Shown here one piece after another: positions 44,044 to 55,000 of a stretch of 64,000 nucleotides of DNA (position 1 is the first letter of the stretch; every line of letters begins with the position of its first letter). The notes under the pieces are model-generated. The model saw only the letters and a list, made by a program, of their open reading frames with translations, was not told where the DNA came from and made no database searches. Made by a program: the position numbers and the translations under genes. Source of the stretch: Avrilella dinanensis (GTDB taxonomy: Bacteria; Bacteroidota; Bacteroidia; Flavobacteriales; Flavobacteriaceae); contig NZ_NIPO01000001.1 in the NCBI RefSeq assembly GCF_002807015.1, positions 98,889-162,888 on the forward strand, read 5' to 3'.

Positions 44044-46503
44044 TTATAACCTTGCTGATACTTTTAGGTTAAACATACGCATCGTCATACGGTTCGGAAT
44101 GCCATACATTGATTTGGAATATACATCTCTTACCCATGTGTTGGTAATCGCATTGGTGTTATTAAACAAATTAAATATTTCAAAACCAAGTGTCAGCTCT
44201 TTAAAATTGTCCAACCACGCTTTGTCTGTACCAAATTTGTCATCTTTGAAAACATAGGAAAATCCGACATCGGCTCTGCGGTAATCATTCAACCTATGCT
44301 GATACAGATAAGGGTCGGCATAGGACGGCGAGCCACCAGGTAAACCGGTATTGTAAACTAAATTCAAATACATTTTCAGATTCGGAATTGCCGGCATATA
44401 ATCCTGGAACATCAACCCGAATTTCAATCGCTGGTCGGTCGGTCGGGCAATATTTCCTCTGCCGTCATAGTTTTCTTCCGATTTTAGGTAACCGAATGAA
44501 ATCCATGATTCGGTATCGGGAACCACCTCAGCATTCAACCGAAAATCAGCCCCGTACACATAGGCTGTTGCCAGATTATCTGCCATATATCTGATACGGA
44601 CATTTTCCAATGTGTAGGTATTCACGTCTGTAAGGTTTTTGTAATATATCTCGCTAACCAATTTAAACGGTGTTTCGCCAACGGTAAAACTATAATCGTT
44701 GCTCAATACGATTTGTGCCGATTGCTGTGCCTTTACCGATTCGTTAATACTTCCGTCAAATCGTCTCAACTCTCGATACCCAGGAGGTTGATAGTAAATT
44801 CCACCCGACAAACGGAACAACATATCGGTGTTTTCCCAATCGGGTTTTAGGGCGATTTGTGCCCTTGGACTAACTACAGTTTGCGAAGAAGTTCCGCCAT
44901 TCTGCACATCGACCTGCCAGTGATGCACTCTGGCTCCGGCATTCAGCCACAACTCATGGTTGCCCAACGCAGTACGGTAACTCCATTGAGCGAATCCGCT
45001 CAAACGGTTAATTTTTACAAAATTGGTCGCACGCACGCTTTGATACGGAGCAATTTCGCCAACAAACGGGTCGTAAGGCTGATTATTTATAATTTGTTCA
45101 AAAGGTGGACGAATAGAAAATCCGGCTGAATCGACCATTTCCCACTCTACCAGTCTGTCCCGAATATCTTCTGCGGTATATTTTACGCCCCATTCGATTT
45201 CGTGACCGTTAATATCGTGTTGTCCTTTGATATTCAGATTGGCAATCAACGCATCGTAATCATTACGCCCGTGATTCAGTTGCGTTGCCAATCCTGTCGG
45301 ATACAAAACCTGCTGATAAGTACTCGAATTCGGGTCGGTATCTATCTCACCGATGCTGTATCTTCCCATAATGTCGTAATATTCCTGCTCTTTGGTGTGA
45401 TAGGTTGACGCAATCAACTTATAAGTATTTTTATCACTCGCTTTGTAAGTCGATTTTATCGCACCAAAAAACGTTTGGTAAGTATCCTGCTCCTGCCCGT
45501 CATAATTAATCAAAACAGCCAGAGGCTTGTCGATAGTACCGATGTTCACTTGGGCATAATTCGGGTTGTAATCATACACATTTCTGGAAATATTTCCGAG
45601 AAAACTCCACTCCCATTTGGCAGATGCGTGATAATTAATCATGGTTTGAAAATCAAGAAACTGCGGGTTGTAATCTACGTCAACCTCTTGTGTTTTCACC
45701 AACAAGGCATTATTTCTATATCTGATTCCGGTAATAGCTGACCATTTTCTGTTTTTAGAGACCAAATCTGCGGTAAGACTACCTCCCAAAAAACTAGCTT
45801 CTGCCGCCAGAGCAAATTGTTTGGGCGTGCGGTAAGTTACGTCCAATACAGAAGACATTTTGTCTCCATATTTTGCCTGAAAACCACCAGCATAAAAATT
45901 CACATTACTAATCATCGAAGTGTTGGTAAAACTCAATCCTTCCTGCTGCCCCGAACGAATCAAAAACGGACGATACACTTCAATTTCATTAACATACACC
46001 AGATTTTCGTCAAAATTTCCGCCACGAACATTGTATCCTGTCGATAACTCATTATTGGAATTAACTCCCGGCAAGGTTTTCAAAAGATTTTCCACACCTT
46101 CATTGGCTCCCGGAATTCTACGGATAACATCAGGATTGATAATGGTTTTTCCGTCTGCTGCGTTGTTATTGCTGTTGTCAATAACTAATTCTTCCAGCTG
46201 CTCAGAAATCTCTCCCATTCGGATATTGAGCTCATAGTCTTCATTTCTTTTTAAATTCAGCTTAATTTCAATTTTCTGGTAAAATGAATGACTGAATTCC
46301 AGCGTAATTTCCTGTTCTGCCGGTACATTCAGCAAATAAAAACCATTCTCATTGGTAACGGTACTGTTTTGATTAGCTCTAACCAAAACCTCCGACAGAA
46401 CCCGGTCTTCTTCATTGAGCACCAATCCTTTAACTCTTGCGGTTTGAGCCATGGCAGTTTGGCAGATAAACGTATATACGAGGATTAAAAATATTTTTTT
46501 CAA
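44044..46503 (-). CDS. TonB-dependent receptor with carboxypeptidase-like plug extension
   Basis: 819 residues. Signal peptide ending TAMAQ (about 20); CarbopepD-reg domain (VKGLVLNEEDRVLSEVLVRA, about 25-95); plug domain with GYNVRGGNFDENLVYVNEIE; then a 22-strand barrel, ending in MRMFNLKVSARL. It imports an unknown substrate through the outer membrane. No SusD gene is adjacent. It follows the M23 peptidase gene after 12 bp and is probably co-transcribed. Confidence 0.92.
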   Translation of the reverse strand: MKKIFLILVYTFICQTAMAQTARVKGLVLNEEDRVLSEVLVRANQNSTVTNENGFYLLNVPAEQEITLEFSHSFYQKIEIKLNLKRNEDYELNIRMGEISEQLEELVIDNSNNNAADGKTIINPDVIRRIPGANEGVENLLKTLPGVNSNNELSTGYNVRGGNFDENLVYVNEIEVYRPFLIRSGQQEGLSFTNTSMISNVNFYAGGFQAKYGDKMSSVLDVTYRTPKQFALAAEASFLGGSLTADLVSKNRKWSAITGIRYRNNALLVKTQEVDVDYNPQFLDFQTMINYHASAKWEWSFLGNISRNVYDYNPNYAQVNIGTIDKPLAVLINYDGQEQDTYQTFFGAIKSTYKASDKNTYKLIASTYHTKEQEYYDIMGRYSIGEIDTDPNSSTYQQVLYPTGLATQLNHGRNDYDALIANLNIKGQHDINGHEIEWGVKYTAEDIRDRLVEWEMVDSAGFSIRPPFEQIINNQPYDPFVGEIAPYQSVRATNFVKINRLSGFAQWSYRTALGNHELWLNAGARVHHWQVDVQNGGTSSQTVVSPRAQIALKPDWENTDMLFRLSGGIYYQPPGYRELRRFDGSINESVKAQQSAQIVLSNDYSFTVGETPFKLVSEIYYKNLTDVNTYTLENVRIRYMADNLATAYVYGADFRLNAEVVPDTESWISFGYLKSEENYDGRGNIARPTDQRLKFGLMFQDYMPAIPNLKMYLNLVYNTGLPGGSPSYADPYLYQHRLNDYRRADVGFSYVFKDDKFGTDKAWLDNFKELTLGFEIFNLFNNTNAITNTWVRDVYSKSMYGIPNRMTMRMFNLKVSARL

Positions 46504-46515
46504 ACTATCGTGTTT

Positions 46516-48186
46516 TTATTTGACAAAAAATTCTGTTTCAAAAATAGTATTATTTCCAACATTATCGGCAACTTTTATCAGAAGATTATTCGTTCCCTCA
46601 TGTGCAACGCCGGCTGCCAAATGATGAATCAACTCTTTGGTTTTGTAATCGTACTCGAACAATGCCCATTTGTCGTTGATAAACCCTTCATAAGTGTCAA
46701 TACCAGACAAATCATCATCTATTTTCACTACAAGCTTTCCTTTTTTTTCAAATTCTTTATTTTCAGACACCCATTCAATCGTTGGAGGAATCAAATCTTC
46801 TACAATTTCGTATGTGCCTAAATTTTTGGTTCTGATTTGAAACACATTTTTGTTGGATTTCCATGTTTTATAAAATTTAACTTTGCCGTTATCCACGCGA
46901 CCGATAAAAGCTTTTTCTTTGTTAATTTCAGAATTATCCGACATATCAAAACGAATAGTTATGTTTTTTTGTAACGGAATATTATCCCGATGTAGTTTTA
47001 CTTTGTCCTTTTCAAAATGCAAATCGAGATAAGCATCATCATAAAAGGTATTGGCGTCCCAGCTTATTGTGACGTTATTTTCTTCCAGAATATAATCACG
47101 AAGATAGTCGATATATTTACCTTTATTTTCAGCTAAAACTTCTTTTTGTTCTTTATAAATCAGCGGAATATTTAACTCGGTCGTATTACCGGAATAATCT
47201 TTCATAGCGATATTCACATTGTAGGTTCTGCCCGGTTCCGGTTCGATAATTCCTTGATTAGTATGTTTTTTCAGTAGTTGTAAATTAAAATCACCCTGAA
47301 AGAAAGTCTTCTGATATTTTCTCGAGGTTTCGTTATAAAACGTATAATCAATAAACTGATTGATAAAATGTGATTCGTTAAACGCAAAACGGTCGAAAAC
47401 CATCAGAAAGTTAGTTTTTCCATTCACTTTTTGCTCCAGGCTGTACAACCCATATTTGGCATAGCTGTTTTCGGCAGTATCGTAAGAATCTATCGCAAAA
47501 CCAACTTTTCCGTTGGCATAAACAGGCTGAGCGAGATAACTTCCGTCAGCAGTCCGTTTGATTGTCAGTTCAAAAGGTTGGGCTATGCCATTTACTACCG
47601 CTTCGTCGCCTATCGGATAGACCCGCACACCGTTGAGTTTCGGGTTTTGCGAATCATCAACCAATGAATCCAAACCAAAATCCAACGGATTCAAAATATC
47701 TTCGGTAGATGTATCACGTACTTCAAAATGCAGATGCGGCCCACCTGAACCTCCGGTATTTCCGGAATAAGCAATCAAATCGCCTTTTTTGACCGGCAAT
47801 TCGTTTAATAACGGAAAAAGTTCAATTTCATAAGATTCTTTATCGTACTGATGGGTTTTTACATATTTTTCGATTGCTCCGGCATAATTTTCCAAATGTC
47901 CGTAAACCGTTGTGTAACCGTCATTATGCTTAATATACAAAGCCTTTCCGTAACCAAACGGACTCACTTTAATCCGGTTAACTGTTCCGTCAGCAGGGGC
48001 ATAAATAGGTTGTCCCGTTTTTCGATTGGTGGAAATATCCAGACCGGCATGAAAATGGTTGTAACGCAGTTCGCCAAAAGTACCATTCAGAAATAATTTA
48101 TCCGAAAAATGAGAAGAAAAATCGGTTTGTGAATAGACAAAATAAAATGGTAATAACGCAGTCAAAAAACACACTAATTTTTTCAT
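46516..48186 (-). CDS. M23-family metallopeptidase (LytM-like)
   Basis: 556 residues with signal peptide (PFYFVYSQ, about 20). The peptidase domain comes first (about 35-170): zinc motif HFHAGLDIS with H-x3-D and later GGPHLHFEVRDTS with HxH. The remaining 380 residues are beta-sandwich-like. Such proteins cut peptidoglycan cross-links or act as septal regulators. Proximity to the receptor is conserved in flavobacteria as far as I recall. Confidence 0.92.
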   Translation of the reverse strand: MKKLVCFLTALLPFYFVYSQTDFSSHFSDKLFLNGTFGELRYNHFHAGLDISTNRKTGQPIYAPADGTVNRIKVSPFGYGKALYIKHNDGYTTVYGHLENYAGAIEKYVKTHQYDKESYEIELFPLLNELPVKKGDLIAYSGNTGGSGGPHLHFEVRDTSTEDILNPLDFGLDSLVDDSQNPKLNGVRVYPIGDEAVVNGIAQPFELTIKRTADGSYLAQPVYANGKVGFAIDSYDTAENSYAKYGLYSLEQKVNGKTNFLMVFDRFAFNESHFINQFIDYTFYNETSRKYQKTFFQGDFNLQLLKKHTNQGIIEPEPGRTYNVNIAMKDYSGNTTELNIPLIYKEQKEVLAENKGKYIDYLRDYILEENNVTISWDANTFYDDAYLDLHFEKDKVKLHRDNIPLQKNITIRFDMSDNSEINKEKAFIGRVDNGKVKFYKTWKSNKNVFQIRTKNLGTYEIVEDLIPPTIEWVSENKEFEKKGKLVVKIDDDLSGIDTYEGFINDKWALFEYDYKTKELIHHLAAGVAHEGTNNLLIKVADNVGNNTIFETEFFVK

Positions 48187-48322
48187 TTTTATAACAATTT
48201 ATTTGGAAGCAGAAATATACTCATTTTTTTCGGAAATGGCGTTTTCCTAATTTTAAAACATTTTTTATTTCATATTCAGGATTTTTGTTTTAAATTTGTG
48301 TTAGCAATAAGTCCGCAGAATA

Positions 48323-48613
48323 ATGAGTAAATTGACAGACATAACGGCTGAACTGGAAGTGAAATTTGAACGACTTTTGCACGATATAAAGCAACTGAAA
48401 GGCGAAAAAGAAGCGTTGAGCGAAATGCTCGAAGCCGAAAAAAAAGCAACCAATGTGTTAGCGGAAAAGCAAAATGAGCTGAACCGTCAGATTGAAAGCT
48501 TAAAAGCCTCAAACGCTTTGTTGGGTAGTGACGAATACAAAAGAGAAACGAAACTAAAAATAAATTCACTCGTTAGAGAAATTGACCATTGTATCGCTCA
48601 GCTTTCTGATTAA
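48323..48613 (+). CDS. Coiled-coil protein upstream of ZapA
   Basis: 96 residues, MSKLTDITAELEVKFERLLH; nearly all alpha-helical with heptads (KGEKEALSEMLEAEKKAT, LAEKQNELNRQIESLK). A small coiled coil directly before zapA (9-bp gap) suggests a divisome partner, like ZapB in proteobacteria, but no sequence identity can be claimed. TAAATTTG at 48290-48297 is the likely -7 box. Confidence 0.8.
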   Translation: MSKLTDITAELEVKFERLLHDIKQLKGEKEALSEMLEAEKKATNVLAEKQNELNRQIESLKASNALLGSDEYKRETKLKINSLVREIDHCIAQLSD

Positions 48614-48622
48614 CAAGAGGCT

Positions 48623-48925
48623 ATGGAAGAAAAATTAAGAATAAAAATTTCGATTGCAGATAGAGTATATCCGCTTACTGTTACCAGCGAAACTCAGGAA
48701 GAAAGCCTGAGAGATGCTGCTAAGAGAATCGATACAATGATTAAGCAATATGAAGAAAACTATGCCGTCAGAGACAAACAAGATGTTTTGGCGATGTGTG
48801 CTCTTCAATTTGCCACCCAATCAATCCATACGCAGATTGCAGAGAATCAGGAAGTAGAGGGAAACATAGAACGGCTGGAACGATTGAATGAAAATTTAGA
48901 ACGTTTTTTTCAAGAAAATAAATAA
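48623..48925 (+). CDS. zapA: Cell division protein ZapA
   Basis: 100 residues. MEEKLRIKISIADRVYPLTV with the ZapA strand-turn, then SLRDAAKRIDTMIKQYEENY and a C-terminal coiled coil. It bundles FtsZ filaments at mid-cell. As in many bacteria it is followed by 6S RNA. Confidence 0.9.
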   Translation: MEEKLRIKISIADRVYPLTVTSETQEESLRDAAKRIDTMIKQYEENYAVRDKQDVLAMCALQFATQSIHTQIAENQEVEGNIERLERLNENLERFFQENK

Positions 48926-48960
48926 AATCAGGACTCTATATCCTGATTCGGAAGGTTACT

Positions 48961-49118
48961 GCTCACATTAGATATCGTTTGATAAACTCAACACAAATCA
49001 ATTAAAATGAGTGAAACTTTGTTGTAAAAGCACGCCATTTCGTATGGATCCTTGAGCAGCAAGATAACTCAAAACCTGTTTTTACAGAGTTTATACAACC
49101 AAACTAATGTGGGCTTTT
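48961..49118 (+). ncRNA. ssrS: 6S RNA (SsrS)
   Basis: The closing stem is GCTCACATTAG (48961-48971) with CTAATGTGGGC (49104-49114), followed by TTTTT. Inside, TTTGATAAACTC pairs with GAGTTTATACAA, leaving a central bubble, the classical 6S rod that mimics an open promoter and binds the RNA polymerase holoenzyme. Position between zapA and rny matches other bacteria. No own promoter of the TTG-TAnnTTTG kind is clear, so it may be processed from the zapA transcript. Ends are approximate. Confidence 0.85.
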
Positions 49119-49144
49119 TATTTATATTAAACATTAATTAATTT

Positions 49145-50716
49145 ATGGACACTGGAACAATTATATTTATTATTGCAAGTATCATCGTTGGTACAGGAAT
49201 CGGATTTGCGATTGCCAAATATCTGGAAAAAAACAACGCATCATCTATCCTGAAAAACGCAAAAGGAGAGGTCAAAACAATTATAAAAGAGGCTCAAAGC
49301 GAAGCGGAAGCTATCAAAAAGGAAAAAATCCTTCAAGCCAAAGAGAAATTTATTGAACTAAAAGCTGAACACGAGAAGGTAATCCTTTCAAAAAACAAAA
49401 AAATCAGCGAAGCAGAAAAACGGGTTAAAGACAAAGAATCTCAGCTATCACAAGAGTTATCGAGAACCAAAAAGGCTAATGAGCAAAGCGAGCAACTGGC
49501 TGAAGATTACCAAAACAAATTAGAAATCCTGGAAAAAAGACAGCAGGAAGTTGAAAAATCACACCGAGAGCAAGTTGAAAAGTTAGAAAATATTGCCGGA
49601 TTATCAGCCGAAGAAGCTAAAAACCAGCTGATAGAAAGCCTGAAAGAAGAGGCGAGAACTTCTGCCATGTCTGTGATTCAGGACACTATTGAGGAGGCTA
49701 AACTAACTGCTCAAAAAGAAGCTAAAAAAATCATTATCAACACCATACAAAGAGTCGGAACAGAAGAAGCTATCGAAAACTGTGTATCGGTATTCAATAT
49801 CGAATCGGACGATGTAAAAGGACGCATTATCGGGCGTGAAGGACGGAATATCCGTGCTTTGGAAGCCGCAACCGGCGTGGAAATCATCGTGGACGATACA
49901 CCAGAAGCTATCATTCTTTCCTGTTTTGACCCTGTCCGCAGAGAAATCGCCAGATTATCTTTACACCGATTGGTTACCGACGGGCGTATTCACCCGGCAC
50001 GTATCGAAGAAGTGGTGGCTAAAACGCAGAAACAAATCGAAGAAGAAATTATTGACATAGGTAAAAGAACTGTAATTGACTTAGGTATTCACGGTTTGCA
50101 CCCTGAATTGATTAAAGTAGTCGGACGAATGAAATATCGTTCTTCTTACGGACAAAATCTTTTGCAACACTCTAAAGAAGTTGCTTCGCTATGTGGAATT
50201 ATGGCGGCCGAACTGGGACTTAACGTAAAGTTAGCTAAACGTGCCGGATTGCTGCACGATATCGGAAAAGTACCGGAAAGCGAAAGCGAGCTTCCTCACG
50301 CATTGTTGGGTATGCAATGGGCTGAGAAATATGGTGAAAAACCGGAAGTATGTAATGCTATCGGTGCCCACCACGACGAAATTGAGATGACTTCATTGAT
50401 ATCGCCTGTTATTCAGGTTTGCGATGCGATTTCGGGAGCTCGTCCGGGAGCAAGAAGACAAGTTCTTGATTCTTATATCCAACGTTTGAATGATTTAGAA
50501 AAAATCGCTTACGGATTCAATGGTGTGAAAAATGCCTACGCTATCCAGGCCGGTAGAGAACTGAGAGTTATCGTTGATTGTGATAAAATTTCTGATGAGA
50601 TGGCGTCCAGTCTATCATTTGAGATTTCGCATAAAATCCAAACAGAAATGACTTATCCGGGACAGGTAAAAGTTACCGTTATCCGTGAAACCAGAGCTGT
50701 AAATATCGCAAGATAA
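49145..50716 (+). CDS. rny: Ribonuclease Y
   Basis: 523 residues: N-terminal membrane helix ([20 protein letters not shown]), long coiled coil (about 35-190), KH domain ([20 protein letters not shown], about 228-247), and HD domain with [10 protein letters not shown]. An endoribonuclease that starts mRNA decay at the membrane. Located downstream of 6S RNA; ended by a hairpin at 50756. Confidence 0.96.
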   Translation: MDTGTIIFIIASIIVGTGIGFAIAKYLEKNNASSILKNAKGEVKTIIKEAQSEAEAIKKEKILQAKEKFIELKAEHEKVILSKNKKISEAEKRVKDKESQLSQELSRTKKANEQSEQLAEDYQNKLEILEKRQQEVEKSHREQVEKLENIAGLSAEEAKNQLIESLKEEARTSAMSVIQDTIEEAKLTAQKEAKKIIINTIQRVGTEEAIENCVSVFNIESDDVKGRIIGREGRNIRALEAATGVEIIVDDTPEAIILSCFDPVRREIARLSLHRLVTDGRIHPARIEEVVAKTQKQIEEEIIDIGKRTVIDLGIHGLHPELIKVVGRMKYRSSYGQNLLQHSKEVASLCGIMAAELGLNVKLAKRAGLLHDIGKVPESESELPHALLGMQWAEKYGEKPEVCNAIGAHHDEIEMTSLISPVIQVCDAISGARPGARRQVLDSYIQRLNDLEKIAYGFNGVKNAYAIQAGRELRVIVDCDKISDEMASSLSFEISHKIQTEMTYPGQVKVTVIRETRAVNIAR

Positions 50717-50755
50717 TTTTTAATACAAAAGTATATGTATAATCAAAATTTGAGT

Positions 50756-50780
50756 AGGAAGGCTTAAAGCCTTCCTTAAT
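50756..50780 (+). terminator. Intrinsic terminator of rny
   Basis: AGGAAGGC, loop TTAAA, GCCTTCCT, followed by TAATCTTTTTG. The stem overlaps the stop codon of the relic on the other strand. Confidence 0.75.
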
Positions 50781-51010
50781 CTTTTTGTATAATCTTATAC
50801 CCCCTTCCACGAATATTCATGATTTGCACTGCATCATCCATAGCTAATTTCTTGCGAAGTTTTGTTATGAACACATCCATGCTTCTCCCAATGAAAAAAT
50901 CATCTTTTCCCCATAACTTTGTCAGGATTACACCGAAAAGGTTTATTACATCTGTTGAACATATATTTGAACGATTAGCTCTGCTAATTTGAGTTTTTTT
51001 CGATATGAGA
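50776..51010 (-). pseudogene. Relic of an OmpR-type response regulator (DNA-binding domain)
   Basis: On the minus strand the C-terminal half of a winged-helix domain is intact: LTKLWGKDDFFIGRSMDVF then ITKLRKKLAMDD and MNIRGRGYKIIQKD up to TAA at 50776-50778. Upstream, about 50930-51010, the frame breaks: residues like KKLKLAELIVQIYVQQM appear in another frame, then stops. No receiver domain is present. It is a decayed gene in the 466-bp space between rny and the next gene; the rest of that space (51010-51180) shows only a weak promoter-like TAGTTTTG. Confidence 0.75.
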
Positions 51011-51182
51011 ACACGTTTTGCTCAATTCATTTAAAATTATTTCGTAGTTTTGCATAATATTATCCATATATTTGACAATCAATCAAATATACAGCTATTT
51101 AATCAAATAGACAACCTTTTTAATTCCGAAATGCACAACGGGTGGTTATTGAGATTTCATATAGCACCAAACGTAAAAATAA

Positions 51183-52055
51183 ATGAAAATGAAAATCTAT
51201 GTCCTTTTTCTCAAGCTAGCATTGTTGAGTGCTTGTTCTTCCGAATCGCAACAACCTAATTTTAGAGAGCTATTTAGTTTAGATAAAGACCACAACGAAG
51301 TTTCGGGTATGATTTTTCATCAACCAACACAAAAATTATGGATGCTTCAGGACAAAGGAAATCCTTCGGAATTGTATGTGTATTCGGCTGAAGGAACTTT
51401 TGAAAAGACCATTACCATCAACAATCAGAAAAATACTGATTGGGAAGATTTATCTCAGGACACACAGGGAAATATTTACATTGGCGATTTTGGAAACAAC
51501 AAAAATGAACGTAAAGATTTACGCATTTTAAAACTTCATCACGAAACTCTCAACAATACTTCGATTGATGTTTCCCAAGCAACTACTTTTTATTACGAAG
51601 ACCAACAAAGTTTTCCTCCCAAAAAAAGTAATTTGATATATGATTGCGAAGCGTTTATCGCCACAGATAGTTCTTTTTATTTATTCACAAAAAACAGGTC
51701 CAAAGGTTTTGATGGCGATTTTTACGTATATAAAATCCCGAACCGGGAAGGACATTTTAAAGCAGAAAAAATTGCCACTTTAAAAAGTTGCGGACAATAT
51801 AAAAGTTGTGCTATTACAGGTGCTTCTTTAAATACCGAAAACAACCAAATTGCTTTAATTGCTCACGATAAAGTGTTTTTAATTCCTTTTAAAAATGATG
51901 CTTCTTTTATTCAAGAAAACATTCAAGTAAAAGAACTCGGACACCATTCTCAAAAAGAATCTATCACTTTTAAAAATAACCAGGAATTATGGATTGCCGA
52001 TGAAAAAGAAAAAGGAAAAATCGGTGGAAAGGTGTATGTCCTGGACTTAAATTAA
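51183..52055 (+). CDS. SdiA-regulated-like beta-propeller lipoprotein
   Basis: 290 residues; lipobox LLSACSS (Cys about 18). Repeated segments with Trp and Asp (LWMLQDKGNPSELYVYSAEG, GNIYIGDFGNNKNERKDLRI, LWIADEKEKGKIGG) fit a six-bladed propeller of the esterase/SdiA-regulated type. It could bind a ligand at the outer membrane. The stop overlaps the end of the convergent phosphoesterase fusion by 4 bp. Confidence 0.78.
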   Translation: MKMKIYVLFLKLALLSACSSESQQPNFRELFSLDKDHNEVSGMIFHQPTQKLWMLQDKGNPSELYVYSAEGTFEKTITINNQKNTDWEDLSQDTQGNIYIGDFGNNKNERKDLRILKLHHETLNNTSIDVSQATTFYYEDQQSFPPKKSNLIYDCEAFIATDSSFYLFTKNRSKGFDGDFYVYKIPNREGHFKAEKIATLKSCGQYKSCAITGASLNTENNQIALIAHDKVFLIPFKNDASFIQENIQVKELGHHSQKESITFKNNQELWIADEKEKGKIGGKVYVLDLN

Positions 52056-55000
52056 AACCCAAACCCTAACCCAAAACTGATTAAAACAGATTCTTCTTTA
52101 CTGCTAAATGCACCAATATATACTGTAAAAGAGTCTAATGCGTTCAGCCAAAAACCTCCACCATAACTGTGGTACCATTTGTTATTTGCATCGAAATCAC
52201 TCCATATTTTACCAGCATCGTATCCGGCATAAATTCCGTAGGAAAGCGGTAGTACCGAATTGGTAATCTGTTGCATTTTAAAGCGAATGTCCTGACTGCT
52301 AACAAATGAACCGTCTCCGATAAAACGCTGTTGCCGATAACCTCTCAATCCATTGTTTTGTCCGATAGACGCTGCCTGATAGAAATGATAAGATCCAAAA
52401 ACCTTTTCTACCAAGTACGATGACGACCATGTTAATTTTTGATTGCTTGTCAATGGAATTACAAAGTTTAATTTGGAATGCAGATATTGATTGTTTTGCT
52501 CGAAATCGTCAGTCAAAAAACGTGTTCCGTATAAAAAAGAGAATGCTAGTCCGGTCTTAGGCTCATAGGTATTATCATAATTTTCAAAATGATAATACAA
52601 ACGTGCACCCCAATAATCGGTACGATTGTAGCTATCGTTGAGTTCTGTAACCAATTGCTCGTCAATCAGTCGATTGTGCGTATTTATAACTTTTGTAGAT
52701 TCATACGTTGCACCCACTAAAAACGAACTTCCGTTTCTGCCTTTCCATTCATACGATGGTTTTATTTCAAACTGTGATGTCCGTACACGATAATAATTAT
52801 CGTTGTATTTATCCTGATCATAGGTTTCCAAATTTTCTTTTGCGAAAAAGTTTTGCGAAAAATTCGAAGAAGTCATCAATCCTTCAACCGTCCAAAAACC
52901 GGAACGCGAATAATCCTTAAAACTTCCTTTGTAAGTTGCCAGTAATCCGGAAGTAGCAAAATCATACTTTGCACCAAACTGATGTTTTTGCGTATAAGGA
53001 TTTTGATTGAATTTATTAATGGTGAGTGTTCCGTTGACTCCCAGCATTACACCATTGTCTTTGTTGTAACCCACATCGGGCAACAATGAAAAAACAGTAA
53101 TGGGTGTTTTTCGGTAATCATACTGATTCAACTGATACTGATCCCGCAAAATCGTTTTGGTATTTTGAGTGTTGACAAACGTATTATTTTTTGATTTATA
53201 ATCGAAAATGGTCGTCGATGTCGTCGTTTGAACATCGTAAACATCATTATTTCGACCGCCAATCAACTTTAATTTTATGGGTGATTTTTCGCCAGAAACC
53301 GTAATATGATCGTCATCATCCAAACCGTAAATCCAAATTTCTTTAGTCGTTTCAGGATGGTAAGTATAAGACCCCATAGAAACATCGCCCGTTTTTTTAT
53401 TACGAATGTGTTCTATTTCTACCTTATCCGCAGCGGTTTTCACAACAAAAGTATCTTTTTTATTGGTGCCCACCACAGCCGCATATTTGAACAATTCTTT
53501 GTAATAATCTTCCACAAAATCAACCAGTTTACTGCGACGTGCTTTTAAAATTTTGATGATATCTCCGGTATATTGCTCCTGAACTTCTTTCGGCAATAAA
53601 TCAAATGTTTCCGCAATGACCTCATCGTTTATAGACTCCACAACTTGCTTTGCAGTGTTTTGCCAATCTTCTAAAGTGGTATTTTGCAGAAACACTTTGT
53701 CTAAGGGAAAAGCCGTTTTGTTAATCCAACGAGGGTTGGCAAAATCTTCAGTATAATTTTGCATATGACGCAATGCCGGAAGTTTATTCAACAAACGCAA
53801 TAAATTTCCGTCCAGTTTAGCAAATGCTTGATCGCGATCTCTTGGAATGGGTTGATAAACCACCTCATCGCCCACCGTTTTTTCGGTCCATCGCCATTGA
53901 TCTGCGTGCCGGTCCCAATCGCCAATTAAGAAATCAAAAATTCGTGCTCGCAAATACATTTCGCTATCAATGCGGTATTTTTCATCTTTTTCCAAATTCA
54001 CCAATAAATCCTGCGTACTGATGATGTCCTCGCCATTCCCGAAAGAAGCGACCTCTTTTTGAGATTTATGCGGACGTTCTTCAATCATATACAATTCATT
54101 ACCATAAGTTTCATTATACCTTCCCAACACATTCTGCCGGGGTACAAAATACAATTGAGGGTTGGTGTGGTACAATTGAACCGCGTCTGATAACTTGCCA
54201 ATAATAAAAGGCACATACGGGTGCGACGTGGTGTAATGATCGTCGATGAAATCCAATACAAAAGTATCGTCAAGCTTGTCTTTGATGTGCGTATCTTTAA
54301 AAATAGCCGTCTGCAAAAACTGTTTAGAGCTTTTCCGCAAGCCCCGCATTACGTATTGTCTGCCATCGGAATCCTTCAAACGCAAAGACAACGACTGGTT
54401 TCCTCCACCCGAAATAATCGGTGTTAAACCGCCGTGAAGCATGGATAAATCGGCAACAGGAACAGTAACTTTTGTTCCGAAAACACTACGGTAGTGATCA
54501 CCAAACAAAAAGCGGTAAAAGCCTGATTTTTGTGTAGCTTCTTTCGGATAAACAGAAGCTGTGGTTTCTGTGGCTGTAACAGCCGGAAAATCGGTGTTTG
54601 CAATAACTGGTTCAATGATTGTTTTTTGAAAAGTGATTTCATTTCCGTTATCCAACATTTTGTGAATGGCAACATCGACCTGATTGTTGTCGTAAATTTT
54701 TATGGTTGCAAATCCTAAACTCCCTAGTGAATAACTTGTAGGCTGTACACTTCTCGCTTCTTCTGTTTTGGAACCTGCACCGCTGATCAATTGTTTGATT
54801 CCTTCGTCTTCAATGTACTGCAGATTGTGTTCGTGTCCGGAAACAAAAACCACCTGTTCCTGATTTTTTGTTATGGTTGTTAATCTGTTCACAAGCATTC
54901 GATAATAGGTATGTTGTATATCGGCAGGACTTGCGCCTGTAGTTTTCCTCAAATAATTTCCGATAGAACCCAAAACCGGCAGTGGGACATTTTTATAAGG

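Noticed and set aside
51050-51259. 69-codon plus-strand open frame before the propeller lipoprotein
   Set aside because: It overlaps the lipoprotein gene start in another frame and has no recognisable features.
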